Shown here in pieces: positions 62,207-64,000 of a stretch of DNA of 64,000 bases (within the stretch, counting starts at the first letter, position 1; every line of letters starts with the position of its first letter). The translations under genes and the position numbers were made by a program. The stretch is from contig NZ_JAANZA010000002.1 in the NCBI RefSeq assembly GCF_012274275.1, positions 372,001 through 436,000 of the forward strand. Reading direction: 5' to 3'. This DNA comes from Cryobacterium sp. BB307. GTDB lineage: Bacteria > Actinomycetota > Actinomycetes > Actinomycetales > Microbacteriaceae. A model generated the notes under the pieces. That model was not told the origin of the DNA. It searched no databases and saw only the letters and a list, made by a program, of their open reading frames with translations.

Positions 62207-62760
62207 CGCGCCTGCCCTTCCGATGGGCTCGGTGTCTCGATGGAGACGTGCTCCTCACCGTCGACCTCGCGCACACGCACGTTGACGCGTTCGGCAGCGG
62301 ACGACGGCAGGTTCTTACCGACGAAGTCGGCCCGGATCGGCAATTCCCGGTGGCCACGGTCGACGAGCACGGCCAGCCGGACCGCGCGCGGCCTGCCCAA
62401 GTCACCGAGCGCGTCCAGCGCCGCGCGAATCGTCCGCCCGGAGTAGAGCACGTCGTCGACCAGCACGACGGTCTTGCCGTCGATCCCGCCGGACGGAATG
62501 CGAGTGGGCCGCGGCGTGCGGGTCGGGTTCCGGCCGAGGTCGTCGCGGTACATCGTGACGTCGAGTGTCCCGACCTGGCCGCTGCCCGGCTCAATGCTGT
62601 CGAGGATGCTGGCGATGCGCTCGGCCAGCACGGCGCCGCGCGTCGGAATTCCCAGGATGACGAGGTCGCTGCCGCCATGATTCGACTCGAGGATCTCGTG
62701 CGAGATGCGCGTGAGCGCCCTGGTGATGTCAGAGGACTGCAAAACGGTGCGCGCAGTCAT
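62203..62760 (-). CDS. pyrR: bifunctional pyr operon regulator / uracil phosphoribosyltransferase
   Basis: Uridine-nucleotide-sensing RNA-binding protein of the phosphoribosyltransferase fold. The ATG at 62760, with AAGGAGG upstream, gives 185 residues. The PRPP loop is [20 protein letters not shown] near 92-111, and the [14 protein letters not shown] segment near 36 precedes it. It heads pyrB-pyrC-(membrane)-carA-carB-pyrF. A hairpin matching its own RNA-binding loop lies directly before the ribosome site, predicting translational autorepression. Confidence 0.96.
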   Translation of the reverse strand: MTARTVLQSSDITRALTRISHEILESNHGGSDLVILGIPTRGAVLAERIASILDSIEPGSGQVGTLDVTMYRDDLGRNPTRTPRPTRIPSGGIDGKTVVLVDDVLYSGRTIRAALDALGDLGRPRAVRLAVLVDRGHRELPIRADFVGKNLPSSAAERVNVRVREVDGEEHVSIETPSPSEGQAR

Positions 62761-62774
62761 ACCGACCTCCTTCC

Positions 62775-62790
62775 CCGCCTCTCCGGACGG
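62775..62790 (-). promoter_or_regulatory. PyrR-binding-loop-like hairpin in the pyrR leader
   Basis: On the minus strand CCGTCCGGAGAGGCGG folds with a terminal hexaloop CGGAGA, fitting the PyrR consensus CNGNGA, and a bulged U in the stem. It lies 14 bases upstream of the pyrR start, next to the AAGGAGG ribosome site and without an attenuator terminator. This fits the translational-repression mode described for mycobacterial PyrR. Confidence 0.7.
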
Positions 62791-62809
62791 CTTTAAAGGA
62801 TGTCTTCTT

Positions 62810-62836
62810 GCCTCAAGCATACTGCGTGCTCGAGGC
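62810..62836 (-). promoter_or_regulatory. hairpin in the nusB-pyrR gap
   Basis: GCCTCAAGCA (62810-62819) and TGCTCGAGGC (62827-62836) can pair over nine of ten positions with a 7-base loop. The minus-strand sequence around it also holds a TATGCT -10-like hexamer. Without a following U-run it is more likely part of the pyr leader or promoter than a nusB terminator. Confidence 0.35.
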
Positions 62837-62860
62837 GAGCCTCTCGCGTGTGATGGCGGG

Positions 62861-63271
62861 TCAGACGACGGCGGCGATGCGCCCAAGCAGCCCGTTCACG
62901 AAGCCGGCAGAGTCGTCGGTGCTGTAAGTCGTCGCAGCTTCGACCGCTTCCGCGATCGCCACGGCAGCGGGGATGTCGTCGTTGTAGGCGAGCTCCCAGA
63001 TGCCGATGCGCGTGATCGCCCGGTCGAGCGCGGGCATCCGCTTGATGGTCCAGCCCTGGGCGTAGGTCTCGATGAGCTCGTCGATCTCGACGCGGTGCTC
63101 CTCGACCCCCTCGACGATCTGTCGCGCGTACTCCCAGGAGGCGGTGCGCGCCGGTTCGCGGGCGGCACGACCGGCCTCCTCGGCGAGCAGGTCACCGACC
63201 GGCCGCTGCGTTAGGTCTGCGCTGTACAGCAGGTCGAGGGCGCGCTTGCGCGCCTTGGTGCGTGCGCTCAT
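62861..63271 (-). CDS. nusB: transcription antitermination factor NusB
   Basis: RNA-binding subunit of the rRNA antitermination complex. The 136-residue all-helical protein has RKRALDLLYSADLTQRP at the N terminus and ITRIGIWELAYNDDIPAAVA near 90, followed by STDDSAGFVNGLLGRI, all standard NusB blocks. It starts 5 bases after the efp stop. Confidence 0.95.
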   Translation of the reverse strand: MSARTKARKRALDLLYSADLTQRPVGDLLAEEAGRAAREPARTASWEYARQIVEGVEEHRVEIDELIETYAQGWTIKRMPALDRAITRIGIWELAYNDDIPAAVAIAEAVEAATTYSTDDSAGFVNGLLGRIAAVV

Positions 63272-63276
63272 ACGCG

Positions 63277-63840
63277 CTAGTCGTTCACGCGGCCGAGGTA
63301 GTCCCCGGTGCGCGTGTCGACCTTGACCTTGGTGCCCGCCTCGAGGAACAGCGGGACCTGGATCTGGTAGCCGGTCTCAACCGTCGCGGGCTTGGTGCCG
63401 CCGGTGGAGCGGTCGCCCTGCAGGCCCGGCTCGGTGTAGGTGATCTCCAGCACCACGGATGCCGGCAGGTCCAGGTAGAGAGGGTTGCCGTTGTTCAGGG
63501 CGATGGTGACCGGCTGGTTCTCCAGCAGGAAGTTCGCGGCGTCGCCGACGACGGTCTCCGACACGGTCACCTGGTCGTAGTCGGTCGCGTCCATGAACAC
63601 GAAGCCGTCGCCGTCACGGTACAGGTAGGTGAAGTCGCGGCGGTCGACGTTCTCGAAATCGAGCTTGGTGCCCGCGTTGTAGGTGCGGTCCACGGTCTTG
63701 CCGGTGACGACGTTCTTGAGCTTGGTGCGCACGAACGCGCCACCCTTGCCCGGCTTCACGTGCTGGAACTCGATCACCGTCCACAGCGCGCCGTCGATGT
63801 TGAGAACGGCACCGTTCTTGATGTCAGCGGTAGAGGCCAT
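63277..63840 (-). CDS. efp: translation elongation factor P
   Basis: Relieves ribosome stalling at polyproline. The 187-residue protein has the three EF-P beta-barrels. The tip loop reads PGKGGAF with Lys32, where the common actinobacterial loop is PGKGP. The C-terminal [25 protein letters not shown] signature is split as [13 protein letters not shown] and [19 protein letters not shown] -10-like hexamer lies at 63886-63891. No efp-modifying enzyme gene (poxA/epmA, earP) is in the window. Confidence 0.97.
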   Translation of the reverse strand: MASTADIKNGAVLNIDGALWTVIEFQHVKPGKGGAFVRTKLKNVVTGKTVDRTYNAGTKLDFENVDRRDFTYLYRDGDGFVFMDATDYDQVTVSETVVGDAANFLLENQPVTIALNNGNPLYLDLPASVVLEITYTEPGLQGDRSTGGTKPATVETGYQIQVPLFLEAGTKVKVDTRTGDYLGRVND

Positions 63841-63894
63841 GAGAGTTCCTGTTCGTGAGTCGTCGGTGGGCGTAGCGCCCGAGCCATTGTAGTT

Positions 63895-63924
63895 GTTGGA
63901 AACCGGTTGGTTGGAAACCGGTGG
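63895..63924. repeat. two 15-base tandem copies upstream of efp
   Basis: GTTGGAAACCGGTTG (63895-63909) is followed directly by GTTGGAAACCGGTGG (63910-63924), one difference. Each holds the palindrome ACCGGT. They lie just upstream of a TACAAT -10 candidate for efp, so they could be activator or repressor half-sites; a third partial ACCGGTGG follows at about 63931. Confidence 0.55.
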
Positions 63925-63939
63925 GGCGGGACCGGTGGC

Positions 63940-64000
63940 TTAGGAGCCGATCTCCTGGTAGGCGGCGAAGAGCAGCGACTCGTCCGGTCCGGCGAGCACG
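63940..64000 (-). CDS. aroB: probable 3-dehydroquinate synthase, 3' end only
   Basis: The last 19 codons before a TAA at 63940-63942 read VLAGPDESLLFAAYQEIGS. This resembles the C terminus of actinobacterial AroB, and AroB commonly precedes efp and nusB. Only the tail is visible, so the call rests on a short motif and gene order; the rest lies outside the window. Confidence 0.55.
   Translation of the reverse strand, partial: VLAGPDESLLFAAYQEIGS

Noticed and set aside
63868-63880. GGGCG-TAG-CGCCC hairpin between efp and aroB
   Set aside because: Lies in the efp leader rather than next to the aroB stop, and has no U-run; too short to call a terminator or riboswitch.

Overview
The window is a high-GC (visibly about two thirds G+C) chromosomal segment of an actinobacterium. 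The best guess is a member of the Microbacteriaceae (Leifsonia/Salinibacterium/Cryobacterium-like), inferred from gene content and order rather than from any database search. Supporting markers are RbpA, WhiA, OpcA, an ANTAR-type PdtaR regulator, an actinobacterial IHF (mIHF) domain, an ATPase-dead PriA, many GTG starts and constant 3-4 base gene overlaps. The region is almost entirely core metabolism and informational genes. There is no prophage, insertion sequence, CRISPR array or recognisable defence island, and no gene-free stretch exceeds about 230 bases.

Layout. Bases 1-4419 (+): pgi (5' truncated), zwf, opcA, pgl, i.e. glucose-6-phosphate and the oxidative pentose phosphate entry. Bases 4433-9869 (-): whiA, sodA, gap, pgk, tpiA, secG, rbpA, a lower-glycolysis operon into which superoxide dismutase is translationally coupled. 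Bases 9901-18543 (-): rapZ, uvrC, uvrA (with a LexA box), a hemerythrin-like protein and uvrB, a nucleotide excision repair cluster. Bases 18543-24459 (-): the cytochrome bd oxidase operon cydA-cydB-cydDC, divergent from a BlaI-type repressor and an M56 membrane metallopeptidase (24578-25880, +). Three near-identical palindromes lie between them. Bases 25900-34761: coaE, rpsA, a TIGR01777-type epimerase, a DUF885 protein, polA, a thioesterase and pdtaR. A tRNA-Leu(CAA) lies at 34814.

Bases 35077-45089 (-): hisE-hisG-hisF-hisI-trpE-(two small membrane proteins)-trpC-trpB-trpA-lgt-pyk, a mixed histidine/tryptophan operon running into lipoprotein and glycolysis genes. Bases 45127-51717 (-): metK, priA, fmt, rsmB, rpe and an FKBP-type isomerase. 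Bases 51748-62760 (-): pyrR-pyrB-pyrC-(membrane protein)-carA-carB-pyrF-gmk-rpoZ-coaBC, the pyrimidine operon, with a PyrR-binding-loop-like hairpin in its leader. Bases 62861-64000 (-): nusB, efp and the 3' end of a probable aroB.

The most notable observations are: (i) guanylate kinase carries an N-terminal mIHF-like DNA-binding domain in place of the usual separate mihF gene; (ii) a BlaI/M56 pair with three TTCTAC-N5-GTAGAA operators faces and probably controls the cytochrome bd operon; (iii) yvcK is absent from the usual rapZ-yvcK-whiA cluster; (iv) EF-P has a PGKGG rather than PGKGP loop; (v) several repeat and palindrome families lie in intergenic DNA. No overtly new multi-gene system was found; the BlaI/M56-cyd module and the mIHF-Gmk fusion are the best candidates for new biology.
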